64,000 nucleotides of DNA. Origin: Limnocylindrus sp040397235 (lineage in GTDB: Bacteria > Chloroflexota > Limnocylindria > Limnocylindrales > Limnocylindraceae). The stretch is taken from positions 248,001-312,000 of the forward strand of contig JBBAWH010000001.1 of assembly GCA_040397235.1 (NCBI GenBank), read 5' to 3'. Below are positions 32,988-43,984 of the stretch, in pieces (position 1 is the first letter of the stretch; the number at the start of each line of letters is the position of its first letter). The position numbers and the translations under genes were made by a program. The notes under the pieces were generated by a model, which saw only the letters and a list, made by a program, of their open reading frames with translations, had not been told where the DNA came from and searched no databases.

Positions 32988-33839
32988 CTCCAAGCGTGGA
33001 GGAGCGCCGCTCCCGCGTGGAAAGATGCGGTCAAAGTTCTCCGCAATGGCGCGAGCGAGCGGCTCAATCGGCTCGCCGCGACGCTCCGCGATCCACGCCA
33101 GGGTCAGGGCGACATTGGCCGGCTCATTGCGGTGCGGATCTGGCGCCCCCGGCATCGTCAGCCACGGTGCGTCCGTTTCGGTCAACAGGCGATCGGGTGG
33201 AATCAACGCGACCCACTCCCCGGTCGCCGACTCCTCAGGCCGGAAGGCGAGTCCAGAGATGGAGACGGCCCCGCCGAGCGCGAGTGCCTCCTCGACGTAG
33301 GCGGCACTCCCCGAGGCACTGTGCAAGATGAAGGGGACCCGCCCACCGAACGCCTTGGCACCGCCAGGCGCGCCGATCGCCGAGCGCTTGAGCGTTGCCA
33401 GGAGCTCTCGCTGTGCCTCATCACCATAATTAAGCGAGCGGCAGTGCAGGATCAGCGGCTTGCCGAGTGCCGCTGCAACATCGATGTGCGCCTCGAGGTT
33501 TTCGATCTGAGCTGCGAGCGGCGCGAAATCGCGCTTGGTGTCGATCCCCGTCTCGCCAATGGCCACCACACGCGAGTCGACCGCGCGCGCGAGCAGCGCA
33601 TCGCGCCCTGGAGCATCGGTTACGGCCGTATAGGGGTGGATGCCAATCGCGAGGTCGGCCCACGGCAGATCTGGAGCGATCCGAAAGGCCCCCTCAGAGC
33701 TCTCGATGCCGTACGACGGAATGAGGAGTCGGACCACTCCCGCGTCGCGTGCGCGCGCGGCTACCTGCTGGTAGTCATCGTTAAAGCGATCGGCCTGGAG
33801 GTGCCCGTGTGCGTCAGTCAGCAGCGGCATCGAGCGCAT
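32976..33839 (-). CDS. tatD: TatD-family metal-dependent hydrolase (DNase)
   Basis: A 287-residue TIM-barrel hydrolase of the TatD family, metal-dependent nucleases acting on DNA ends. The first metal pair HxH is at the N terminus (TDAHGHL), with GETGID (the Glu ligand), LHCRS, FILHSASG and LTETDAPW further on, the standard TatD metal ligands. Two ATG codons, 33839 and 33830, are possible; the first is three bases from an AGAGG site, and the second gives the tighter MPLLTDAHGH start. It overlaps the metG end by 17-26 bases; the metG-tatD order is common in bacteria. Its stop lies within the CIRCE element of groESL. Confidence 0.93.
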   Translation of the reverse strand: MRSMPLLTDAHGHLQADRFNDDYQQVAARARDAGVVRLLIPSYGIESSEGAFRIAPDLPWADLAIGIHPYTAVTDAPGRDALLARAVDSRVVAIGETGIDTKRDFAPLAAQIENLEAHIDVAAALGKPLILHCRSLNYGDEAQRELLATLKRSAIGAPGGAKAFGGRVPFILHSASGSAAYVEEALALGGAVSISGLAFRPEESATGEWVALIPPDRLLTETDAPWLTMPGAPDPHRNEPANVALTLAWIAERRGEPIEPLARAIAENFDRIFPRGSGAPPRLELAL

Positions 33840-35439
33840 CAGCCTCTAGTCGTGGGAAGAGTGGCTCTGGTGCGCCGAGTGGCCCGGCTGCACCGAGTGC
33901 CCCCCATGCGCCGATCTCGTCGAGCGGCGGACCGTTGTGCCCGTTCGCGTCGTACGGCCAGTTTCGACCGAGCAGCGTCCAGATCTTCGCGGCGATGCAG
34001 GGCATCACCGGTGCGGCATAGAGGGAGATAAGGCGACACGACTCGAGAAGATCACCAAGCACGCAGCGGAGCTTCTCCTCCGCCGCAGCATCACCGAGTT
34101 TCGCTGCCTTCGCGAGCTCCCACGGCTTCTCGCTATCGACAAACTTGTTTGCCACGCCGACGAACCCCCAGAGGGCGCCAAGCCACTCATGCAGCGCGTT
34201 GCGCTCCAGCGCCGCGATCGCCTCGCGTCGCGTCTCCTCCCAAGCGGCACCGAGGGTTGATGCGGCTGCCGGGCGCGGGAGCGGCGCATCGGTGAAGGCG
34301 CGGCTCGCCAGCGTGGTTGCGCGGTTCACCAGGTTGCCGAAGTCATTGGCAAGTTCAGAGTTGTAGCGGCGAATGATGGAGTCCCAGCTCACGTCGCCGT
34401 CGCGATCAAACGGCACCTCGCGCAGCGCAACGAATCGTGCGCCATCAGCGCCGAGCGCGGCGACCGCATCATCTGGGTCAAGGAAGTTGCCACGGCTCTT
34501 GCTCATGCGCTCGCCGCTGGAGAGGAGCCACCCGTGCACCCAGATCTTCTTTGGTGCCTCAAGCCCTGCGCTCCACAGCATCGCTGGCCAGAAGACGGAG
34601 TGGAATCGATTGATGTCCTTGCCGATGATGTGCAGATCGGCGGGCCACCATGGCGCGCCAGCAGCCTCCGCCGGGAAGCCCGCGCCAGTGAGGTAGTTGA
34701 TCAGGGCGTCGTACCAGACGTAGATGGTCCCGGCCTTCGGGTCACCCTCCCCCGTTGCGGTCAGCGCGCTGCTCCCATCTTCATGAATGGGGAATGGAAT
34801 CCCCCACGTTGCCCCTTCGCGGCTGATCGAGAAATCTTCCAACCCCTGGCGGACAAATCCGAGCATCTCGTTCCGTCGATATTCGGGCTGCACGGGCGAT
34901 GGATCCTGCGTCAACCAGGCCTCAAGACGCTTTTGGTAGGCGCTGAGTCGGAAGAACCAGTTGCGCTCAGTCAGCCACTGCAGCGGGATGCCAAGATGGT
35001 TGGGGCAGACGGTCTTGTCGCCCTCCTTGACCACGTCATCAGCGTTGCGGAACCCCTCGTTGGGGCAGTACCAGCCTTCATAGCTACCGACGTAGATGTC
35101 TCCAGCTGCAAACGAGCGCCGAACCATCTCCTGCGCGGCAAGGGTGTGGTCCGCGTCGGTGGTGCGAATGAATCGATCGGGGCTAATCAGCAGCTTCGCC
35201 TCGCTCACTTGGAAGAGGGCGACCTTGGCGTCAACGAAGGCCTTCGGTGTCACCCCCTCCTCTGCAGCGCGGGCGGCGATGTTGACCGAGTACTCGTCCG
35301 TACCGGTCAGGAAGCGCACCTCGTCGCCGCGCATACGGCGCCAACGGGCGATGGCATCGGCGCCGATCACCTCATAGAGCGTGTGCAGGCCAGGCTTGTT
35401 GTTGGCATACGCGATGGCTGTCGTTAGGTAGTACCGCAT
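33814..35439 (-). CDS. metG: methionyl-tRNA synthetase
   Basis: Class I synthetase charging tRNA-Met. The frame is open to 35565, but the ATG at 35439 starts the conserved RYYLTTAIAYAN block, giving 541 residues. The KMSKS loop is present as ERMSKSRGNF (~300), as are FLTGTDEY, NWFFRLS and the WPADLHIIGKDINRFHS region. The HIGH signature is unusual: in register with YPNGxPHIGHAYE, this protein reads YANNKPGLHTLYE, so both His are replaced. The zinc knuckle is also reduced (CPNE ... CPNH). The C terminus has the normal anticodon-binding helix bundle and no EMAP-like tRNA-binding domain. No other metG is in the window. Confidence 0.93.
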   Translation of the reverse strand: MRYYLTTAIAYANNKPGLHTLYEVIGADAIARWRRMRGDEVRFLTGTDEYSVNIAARAAEEGVTPKAFVDAKVALFQVSEAKLLISPDRFIRTTDADHTLAAQEMVRRSFAAGDIYVGSYEGWYCPNEGFRNADDVVKEGDKTVCPNHLGIPLQWLTERNWFFRLSAYQKRLEAWLTQDPSPVQPEYRRNEMLGFVRQGLEDFSISREGATWGIPFPIHEDGSSALTATGEGDPKAGTIYVWYDALINYLTGAGFPAEAAGAPWWPADLHIIGKDINRFHSVFWPAMLWSAGLEAPKKIWVHGWLLSSGERMSKSRGNFLDPDDAVAALGADGARFVALREVPFDRDGDVSWDSIIRRYNSELANDFGNLVNRATTLASRAFTDAPLPRPAAASTLGAAWEETRREAIAALERNALHEWLGALWGFVGVANKFVDSEKPWELAKAAKLGDAAAEEKLRCVLGDLLESCRLISLYAAPVMPCIAAKIWTLLGRNWPYDANGHNGPPLDEIGAWGALGAAGPLGAPEPLFPRLEADALDAAAD

Positions 35440-35574
35440 CGTGGGCGATTGTCGCAGAAGAGCGCGCCCCCAGCGCGATACGCCGGCAGTATCCGCACCG
35501 TGGGAGGGTGCCAGAGCAGGCGTACGGCTCCTGCGGGTCACGTGATCCGGGCCGCCGCCGCACAAGGAGGCGCA

Positions 35575-35970
35575 ATGAACAAGGTCATGCTCGCTGGCAG
35601 GATTACCAAGCCCGTCGAATTGAGAACGCTCCCCTCAGGCTCCAAGGTCGCGGTGGGGAACTTCGCAACCCATGACTTCCGCGGCGGCGAGGAGCGCACG
35701 GAGTTCCATCGGCTCGTCTTCTGGGAGAAGCTCGCTGAGATTGCCGCCGCCCATCTGCAGGCGGGATCGCTCGTCAGCATCGATGGCCGCCTTAAGACCC
35801 ACGAGTGGGAGAGCGAAGGGTCGCGCCGCTGGATGACCGAGGTGATCGTGAATCGCCTGGAGTTCCTCGGGCCAAAGCCGCAGTCCGGTGACCCGGTGGC
35901 ACAAGGGTCAGAGCCGACTGATCTCGGTGAGGCCGAGTACGGCGAGGAGATCGCGCCAGTTCGCGCCTAG
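35575..35970 (+). CDS. ssb: single-stranded DNA-binding protein (SSB family)
   Basis: A 131-residue OB-fold protein. The ATG at 35575 has a strong AAGGAGG ribosome site (35564-35570); upstream codons in the same frame are not conserved. The SSB pattern is clear: NKVMLAGRITKPVELRTLPSG, FATHDFR, ERTEFHRLVFWEKLAEIAAAHLQAGSLVSIDGRL and a KTHEWESEGSRRWMTEVIVNRLEFL strand. The acidic tail is short and ends EEIAPVRA, without the DxxPF tip that recruits partners in canonical SSB; it may be a secondary paralogue. It is divergent from metG (135-base gap with no clear promoter) and overlaps the convergent rsmI end by four bases. Confidence 0.9.
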   Translation: MNKVMLAGRITKPVELRTLPSGSKVAVGNFATHDFRGGEERTEFHRLVFWEKLAEIAAAHLQAGSLVSIDGRLKTHEWESEGSRRWMTEVIVNRLEFLGPKPQSGDPVAQGSEPTDLGEAEYGEEIAPVRA

Positions 35971-36917
35971 CTCTCGTCGTCGACGCTCTCTGGTGCCGTG
36001 TCGTCATGGGCGAGGTTCCAGAGGCGTCGACGTTCAAGCCCCCACAGGGTGGCGATACGTCGAATCGCCGCGCTGCGCGACTCACCCGCCGTCACAGCGC
36101 GCCCCACAAGTTCGAGTGCTGCCGCATATGGGCCCTCGGGATCATCGGTGTCAGGTAGATCTGCGGCCGCCTGCGCACCGACAACGATGACGAACTCACC
36201 GCGCGCATCAATCTCCCCCGCACTCACCGCCGCTGCGAGTTGGCCGAGGGTGCCGCGGCGAATCTCCTCGTGCAACTTCGTGAGCTCGCGACAGATTGCC
36301 CCCACGCGGTCGTCGCCGCACACGCGCGCCAGATCGACCAGTGTCGCGGCCACACGCGGCCCCGCCTCATAGATCACGGTACCGCGCTCATCAGAGGCGA
36401 TGGCACCAAGCACCTTGGTTCGGTCGACGCCACTCCGCGGCAGGAAACCTTCAAATGACCAGCGTGGGCCAGTGACGCCCGCTGCGACAACCGCCGCGAG
36501 GAGTGCGGATGCGCCGGGGATAGGGATCACGCGGATCCCTGCAGCGACCGCAGCGGCGACGAGCGTTCCCCCTGGGTCACTGATCAGGGGCGTGCCAGCG
36601 TCGCTGATCAGCGCGATGGCGGTGCCAGACAGCAGCCGGGCAATGATCGGCGCAACTCGGTCGGCCTCATCAAAACCTGGAAGGGCCGTCACCTCTGTCT
36701 GCACGCCAAAGCTGGCCAAGAGCGGGCGAGAGACACGCGTGTCTTCGGCAACGATCAGTCCAACCTCGCGAAGCACAGCCGCTGCACGCGGCGTGAGATC
36801 GGCGAGATTACCGATCGGGGTAGAGACGATATGCAACGCCCCAGGCGTTGCGCCACCGCCGCGCAGGTCCTCAGTCAAGCTTCGGGCGCCGCCGAGGGTA
36901 GAGATAGTCGCTTCCAC
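35967..36917 (-). CDS. rsmI: 16S rRNA (cytidine-2'-O) methyltransferase RsmI
   Basis: RsmI methylates the 2'-O of C1402 in 16S rRNA using S-adenosylmethionine. The tetrapyrrole-methylase fold is evident: LHIVSTPIGNLADLTPRA at the start, VIVAEDTR-like LIVAEDTRVSRPLL, then the SAM loops ALISDAGTPLISDPG and IPGASALLAAV, and SFEGFLPR ... VIYEAGPR. A C-terminal helical tail follows (~245-316). The first possible start is GTG at 36917, 47 bases inside nadE; a TTG at 36878 overlapping the nadE stop by eight bases is a reasonable alternative. It ends a run with nadE and the glutaminase gene. Confidence 0.92.
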   Translation of the reverse strand: MEATISTLGGARSLTEDLRGGGATPGALHIVSTPIGNLADLTPRAAAVLREVGLIVAEDTRVSRPLLASFGVQTEVTALPGFDEADRVAPIIARLLSGTAIALISDAGTPLISDPGGTLVAAAVAAGIRVIPIPGASALLAAVVAAGVTGPRWSFEGFLPRSGVDRTKVLGAIASDERGTVIYEAGPRVAATLVDLARVCGDDRVGAICRELTKLHEEIRRGTLGQLAAAVSAGEIDARGEFVIVVGAQAAADLPDTDDPEGPYAAALELVGRAVTAGESRSAAIRRIATLWGLERRRLWNLAHDDTAPESVDDES

Positions 36918-37734
36918 TGCTCCGCCCCCCCACCTTTGCGATTGGCGGCATCTGGCGCTTGAACTCCGATCGACGAATCATCTCACTCACCCGTGAGACA
37001 AATTCGCGATCAAAGCCCTCCGCAATCACGTCTTCAAGCGGAAGGCGACGATCAACGATGCGGTGGAGCACGCGATCAAGGGTTGGGTAATCAAATCCAC
37101 CCTCACCCTCGTCGGTCTGACCCGGCCAAAGATCGGCGCTCGGCGCCTTCTCAATGATCTGCGTCGGCACGCCGAGGTGGCGCGATAGCTCGCGTACCTG
37201 CGTCTTGTATAGATCGCCGATTGGGTTGAATGCCGAGGCGGCATCGCCGAAGATCGTGGAGTAGCCGATCAGCATCTCGCTCTTGTTCCCCGTGCCGACC
37301 ACTACCCCACGGTGCTGGGCTGAGCGGTCATAGAGCGTGGCCATTCGCAATCGTGCCGCCATATTCCCCCGACGCACTGGGGTTACGCTCTCGCCCGCGG
37401 GCAGGTTCGCGATGAGTGCCGCCAACGGCGCCTCAATTGAGATGAGTTCACTCTGACAGCCGAGGTCGCTCACGATCGCCTCGGCATCAGCCCTCGAATT
37501 GGGCGATGACGCTGCGGTTGGCATCAGCACAGCCACCAGACGATCTGCGCCGATGGCTGCGGCGGTCAGGTAGGCAACCAGCGCGGAGTCAATGCCGCCG
37601 GAGAGGCCGAGGAGAACTCGCTCGGCGCCGGTGCTCGCCACGTGCGAGGTGATGAAGGAGCGGCACATGGCCGCGACCATCTCGGGGTCAATCGCGAGTT
37701 CGTCGTGAGGTGCACTACCGCTCTCGCCTCTCAT
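36871..37734 (-). CDS. nadE: NAD synthetase (ammonia-dependent type domain)
   Basis: NadE converts deamido-NAD to NAD using ATP and ammonia. At 287 residues it contains only the synthetase domain. The PP-loop LGLSGGIDSALVAYL (SGGIDS at 45-50), GTGNKSEMLIGYSTIFGDAASAFNPIGDLYKTQV and PSADLWPGQTDEGEGGFDY are characteristic. The preceding gene, eight bases upstream, encodes a nitrilase-type glutaminase with the CED-W signature of the N-terminal domain in glutamine-dependent NadE. The two together look like a split form of that enzyme. Confidence 0.94.
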   Translation of the reverse strand: MRGESGSAPHDELAIDPEMVAAMCRSFITSHVASTGAERVLLGLSGGIDSALVAYLTAAAIGADRLVAVLMPTAASSPNSRADAEAIVSDLGCQSELISIEAPLAALIANLPAGESVTPVRRGNMAARLRMATLYDRSAQHRGVVVGTGNKSEMLIGYSTIFGDAASAFNPIGDLYKTQVRELSRHLGVPTQIIEKAPSADLWPGQTDEGEGGFDYPTLDRVLHRIVDRRLPLEDVIAEGFDREFVSRVSEMIRRSEFKRQMPPIAKVGGRSSGSDYLYPRRRPKLD

Positions 37735-37742
37735 TAGGTTGC

Positions 37743-38642
37743 CTATGCCTCCTCGAGGCCGGCGCGGGTGGCGATGATGCGGTCGTATTCGCGGCGCGTC
37801 AGCTCCAGACGCTCATCACGCAGGAGTGGAAGTGCGGTGCGGGCGCGTGCCACCTCGTCAAGATCGATCTCGGCAAGGAGAAGCGCCTCTTCGAAGAGGG
37901 GCGCCTCTGCGAGCACGACACCGTCGGGTCCGATCACGCGCGAGCCGCCCCAGAAGATCAGTGACTCATCGACGCCGACCCGATTCGTGAAGGCAACATA
38001 GGAGGTCGTGAGCGCCGCGGTGGCACGAAGCAGGGTGCCCCAGGATGCTGCGGAGCCAAGCCCCTGATCGGCATCCACGCTTGCGCCGCGCGCTGGCCCC
38101 GCCGCCACGTTGATGAGGAGCTCGGCCCCATCCTGCGCAAGGATCGATGGCAGCGTTGGATGCCAGAAGTCCTCGCACACACCGATGCCGATTCCGACAT
38201 CGCCCTGAACCGCTGATCCACCAAGGGCCGCTCGGGTCGCGCGAATCGCATCGCCCGCCGCGAGGAAGCGTCGCTCATCAAAGAGTCCGTACGTTGGTAG
38301 ATAGCACTTGCGCGCCACATGTCGCACCTCGCCACCCTCTAGTAGGGCGGCGGCGGCAAAGAGTCGATGGTCATCGGTTGACTCAACAAATGAGACAACC
38401 GCAGAGGGGCCGCCGCTCGTGAGCTTTGCCAGCGCTTGGAGGCGTGGATCGCTGCGTCGCATCGCAACCTCTGGCGCGAGGTCTTGCAGTTGATACCCGG
38501 TGAGGCCGAGCTCGGGAAAGATCACAAGATCGGCGCCCGCGGCACGAGCCTCAGCGATCTTCGCTTGATGCAGGGCGAAGTTCTGCGCGAGGTCACCAAG
38601 TGCCGGGGCGATTTGCGCGAGGGCGAGCACTCTGCGTCGCAT
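37743..38642 (-). CDS. nitrilase-superfamily amidohydrolase, likely glutaminase subunit for NAD synthetase
   Basis: A 299-residue carbon-nitrogen hydrolase. The catalytic triad is visible: Glu44 in VIFPELGLTGY, Lys near 112 in RKCYLPTYGLFDE, and Cys near 155 in GVCEDFWHP. The CED-W-P context and the RKxxLPxYxxFDExR block are those of the glutaminase domain that feeds ammonia to glutamine-dependent NAD synthetase, rather than of general nitrilases. It lies eight bases before nadE, and its ATG is six bases after the stop of a solute-binding lipoprotein gene. The glutaminase role is inferred from motif and neighbour; a free amidase is the alternative. Confidence 0.88.
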   Translation of the reverse strand: MRRRVLALAQIAPALGDLAQNFALHQAKIAEARAAGADLVIFPELGLTGYQLQDLAPEVAMRRSDPRLQALAKLTSGGPSAVVSFVESTDDHRLFAAAALLEGGEVRHVARKCYLPTYGLFDERRFLAAGDAIRATRAALGGSAVQGDVGIGIGVCEDFWHPTLPSILAQDGAELLINVAAGPARGASVDADQGLGSAASWGTLLRATAALTTSYVAFTNRVGVDESLIFWGGSRVIGPDGVVLAEAPLFEEALLLAEIDLDEVARARTALPLLRDERLELTRREYDRIIATRAGLEEA

Positions 38643-38648
38643 CAGCCC

Positions 38649-40577
38649 CTACTTTTGCAAATCCCACGTGTGGATCGACCACGCGTATAACGGGCTTTGC
38701 ACATCTGCTGTTTTCGTCGCCCAGGTAAAGCGGTTCCGAAGTAGTGCGTAGGAGGGATCCCCCCAGAGGAGGAGATACGGCCGCTCGCTCCGCCGGAGCG
38801 ATTGAATGGTGGCGTAGATACCGACGCGCGAGCTAATGCTCCCGGCTGAGACGCCTTGGGCCAGGAGCTGATCGACGCCCGAGCTCGACCAGCAGACGAA
38901 GTTCTTCCCAGCCGGTGCCTCTTCGGTTGGGCAGGCGCTGGAGGCGAAGATATCCGAGTCATCGGGATCAAGGCCCCACTGCCACGCGCCGAGATAGAGA
39001 TCAAAGTCGTTTGGGTAGCGCAGCCGTGGCGCGATGTCCGTGGCAAACGGAAGCTCGGCGACGGCGAGCGAGATGCCGCACTCAGCAACCTGGTCAACGA
39101 TCAGCTGGGCCGCACGGGTTCGCGCAACCTGGCCCTCCCGAACGATGATGTCAGCCTCAAGTCGCGTGCCGGCGCGAGCGAAGACGCCATCCTCACCTGC
39201 GACCCATCCGTCGGCAATGAGCGCGGCGCGTGCACCAGCGACATCGCGCGTGGCCTCTGCTGCGGCGGGGTTTTCAGCCGCCCACGAGGTTGGCGCCACG
39301 GTGCTGGAGATCTTGATCCCGGTCTCATCTGTTGCGCCAGTGATGATTGCTGGCAGGTCGACGCACGAGGCGAGGGCGCGGCGGATAACGCTGCTGGCGA
39401 AGAGGCGCCCTTCGCGTGTATTGAACGCAAGGTAGTTGTAGCCGCGAAGCGACGCGGTGTGGAGCAGCGTGGCGTCGTCGCTCACGGTCAGGCCAGCAAC
39501 ATCTGCGGCTCGAAGGTCAGGGGCCCAATCAATCGCACCCCCTTGAAAGGCCTTCAGCACACCGGCGGGCGATGCAAAGACCGTCAGGGTCATCGCCGAC
39601 ATCGGCGGCTCGCCAAGGGCGAATCCCTTGAAGGCGGCGAGCTGCACGAAGGTACCGGGCACACGCTCGACGAATTCGTACGGCCCAGCGCCGATAGGTG
39701 CGCTCTGTACGTCGAGAAGTAGGAACGCGGCGCCAAGCTGCCCTTCAGTTGGTGCGAGGAGTAGTCCCTCCAGCGCAGCCAGCCGCACGTAGAGCGCACG
39801 TGCGTACTGTTCGTCGTCGCGGCTCCCCGTCGGCTCGCCAGTGCTGCTGAGTTGCGGATAGCCGCGTGGGTCTGGCAGATCAAGGCCAGCGTCGGCAAGG
39901 GTGCGCTCCAGCTCGGTGACGCGCGATGCATAGGTGCAGTTTGTCCCCCCCGAGGCGGCGCATCCGCCGCCGTCAATATCGGCGGCAATGTTCTCGCGGG
40001 TCAGGGAGACCGCATTGCGATCTGCCGCTTGAACCTTGGCTTGGAGTCGAGCCAGTGATGCGGTGAGCGTGCCCTTGGGGAGGATTGGGATGGTGAGTCC
40101 GCGTGTCTGCCAGGGTGCCCATGGCGACTTCAAGGTGAAGGTGAGCGCACCGTCTGCCTCCGCCTCCACAGAGGCCAGGTGGTTCCCGACCACGGCGCAA
40201 ATGTCGCTCACAAGCGGACAGCGCGTTGAGGCTCCAAGTTCATAGGTAAAGATCACATCGTCGGTGGTGAGTGGCGACCCATCGTGGAAGGTGAGCCCCG
40301 AGCGCAGTGTGACGCGCCATTTCGTGCCACCTGCCGCACTCGAGGCGTCGCCATCGGCGAGCACCGGGGTTGGCGCGAAGGCGGCATCGGCGCGGTAGAG
40401 ACCAGCGTGGACCATGGAGCCAACGAGGGCGGAGGCATCGTCGGAATAGGCGAGCTCTAGGCCGGCGGGCTCACCGACGATCCCCACCTTCAGCGTGCGA
40501 CTGGAGATGACCGTGCAGCCAGCGAGCAGGGTTGCCGTTAAGAGAGCTGCCGCAAGGAACTTTAGGCCCCGATGCAT
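38649..40577 (-). CDS. ABC transporter solute-binding lipoprotein, family 5 (peptide/oligopeptide type)
   Basis: A 642-residue secreted lipoprotein. Of two close ATGs, the one at 40577 is six bases from an AGGGGAG ribosome site and is preferred. The signal peptide ends in the lipobox LLAGC (Cys21), so the mature protein is anchored to the membrane by lipid. The family 5 pattern is clear: RSGLTFHDGSPLTTDDVIFTYE, FTLKSPWAPW, GAGPYEFVER, LAFNTREGRLFASSVIRRALA and the late LYLGAWQWGLDPDD. Such proteins bind peptides, nickel or other solutes for an ABC importer; no permease or ATPase gene is nearby. It may be cotranscribed with the glutaminase and nadE genes. The ligand is unknown. Confidence 0.9.
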   Translation of the reverse strand: MHRGLKFLAAALLTATLLAGCTVISSRTLKVGIVGEPAGLELAYSDDASALVGSMVHAGLYRADAAFAPTPVLADGDASSAAGGTKWRVTLRSGLTFHDGSPLTTDDVIFTYELGASTRCPLVSDICAVVGNHLASVEAEADGALTFTLKSPWAPWQTRGLTIPILPKGTLTASLARLQAKVQAADRNAVSLTRENIAADIDGGGCAASGGTNCTYASRVTELERTLADAGLDLPDPRGYPQLSSTGEPTGSRDDEQYARALYVRLAALEGLLLAPTEGQLGAAFLLLDVQSAPIGAGPYEFVERVPGTFVQLAAFKGFALGEPPMSAMTLTVFASPAGVLKAFQGGAIDWAPDLRAADVAGLTVSDDATLLHTASLRGYNYLAFNTREGRLFASSVIRRALASCVDLPAIITGATDETGIKISSTVAPTSWAAENPAAAEATRDVAGARAALIADGWVAGEDGVFARAGTRLEADIIVREGQVARTRAAQLIVDQVAECGISLAVAELPFATDIAPRLRYPNDFDLYLGAWQWGLDPDDSDIFASSACPTEEAPAGKNFVCWSSSGVDQLLAQGVSAGSISSRVGIYATIQSLRRSERPYLLLWGDPSYALLRNRFTWATKTADVQSPLYAWSIHTWDLQK

Positions 40578-40604
40578 CGGCATCTCCCCTCTCGCTCTCT
40601 CGTG

Positions 40605-40622
40605 GATCGGCAGGTGCCGATC
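40605..40622. promoter_or_regulatory. perfect 18-base palindrome in the lipoprotein gene leader, possible operator
   Basis: GATCGGCA, two bases, TGCCGATC: a perfect 8-base inverted repeat between the candidate -10 TATCCT (40630-40635, minus strand) and the ribosome site. It starts at about the expected transcription start, so it could be a repressor site or an RNA hairpin. It has no T-run and is not a terminator. Confidence 0.4.
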
Positions 40623-40629
40623 TCTCCAC

Positions 40630-40635
40630 AGGATA
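40630..40635 (-). promoter_or_regulatory. candidate -10 element for the solute-binding lipoprotein gene
   Basis: TATCCT on the minus strand, about 50 bases before the ATG at 40577, which leaves a leader with a ribosome site. It fits the TANNNT pattern; no clear -35. Confidence 0.4.
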
Positions 40636-40685
40636 AGGGTTTGCCGTGCACTTTTGTGGCGGAGCGACCCGCCCGCACGAATCGC

Positions 40686-41120
40686 CTATGCAGCGAGGGC
40701 CGCGTAGGCGCGCTCAACGAGGCCGCACTCTGTCTGGAAGTCCAGGAGGGCAATCGCCTCATCCATCGGCACCCAGCGCACCTCGTCGAACTCTTTATCC
40801 CACTGATCGAACGAACCGCCGATCGCTTCCATCAGGTAGTAGTGCACCGTTTTGTCGATGCGCTCCCCGCCGCGCGTAAACGAGTAGTGAATGGCATCAA
40901 AATACGAGAGGATCTGCACCTCAAGGCCCGTCTCTTCGCGCACCTCGCGAAGCGCCGTCTCCTCTCGGGTCTCACCCTCTTCAGGGGTCCCCTTCGGAAG
41001 TGACCAGATGAAGCCGTCGCGCTCTCGACGACGGCGTCCAATCACGATCTCTGGCCGGCCGCCGACACCTCGAATGACGAGGCCTCCAGCCGACATTGCG
41101 CTGCGGCGTGTTGCTCCCAT
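40686..41120 (-). CDS. Nudix hydrolase
   Basis: A 144-residue pyrophosphohydrolase. The Nudix box GTPEEGETREETALREVREETG (split here as GTPEEGETREE then TALREVREETG) fits Gx5Ex7REUxEExGU and binds the metal. The start is the ATG at 41120: the AGGGAG ribosome site six bases upstream overlaps an earlier in-frame GTG (41135), which is therefore unlikely to be used. The WSLPKG segment and the overall size resemble small members that hydrolyse nucleoside di- or triphosphates or diadenosine polyphosphates; the substrate is not decidable. It is divergent from aconitase over 164 bases, in which a TACCAT at 41181-41186 could be its -10. Confidence 0.9.
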   Translation of the reverse strand: MGATRRSAMSAGGLVIRGVGGRPEIVIGRRRRERDGFIWSLPKGTPEEGETREETALREVREETGLEVQILSYFDAIHYSFTRGGERIDKTVHYYLMEAIGGSFDQWDKEFDEVRWVPMDEAIALLDFQTECGLVERAYAALAA

Positions 41121-41225
41121 GCGCTGCTCCCTCACCTTACCGATGGACGGGCGGCCGGGGCCGTACCCGCAATTGAGCCGATGGTAGCCCCCGCAGCGGC
41201 GGCGCGCTGCTCAGGCGCGGGGCGC

Positions 41226-41231
41226 TACTCT
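41226..41231 (+). promoter_or_regulatory. weak candidate -10 element for aconitase
   Basis: TACTCT, about 54 bases before the GTG start, fitting TANNNT. No -35 is recognisable. Confidence 0.3.
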
Positions 41232-41284
41232 AGTGGCACGCGTGGCGACGCAGCAGCAGCCGCGCACAACAGAGGGGAGGGCCC

Positions 41285-43981
<2,697 letters not shown>

Positions 43982-43984
43982 CTG

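Noticed and set aside
32592..34031. Plus-strand frame of 479 codons over groES, tatD and metG
   Set aside because: It runs antisense through three conserved genes and across the CIRCE element; no motif.
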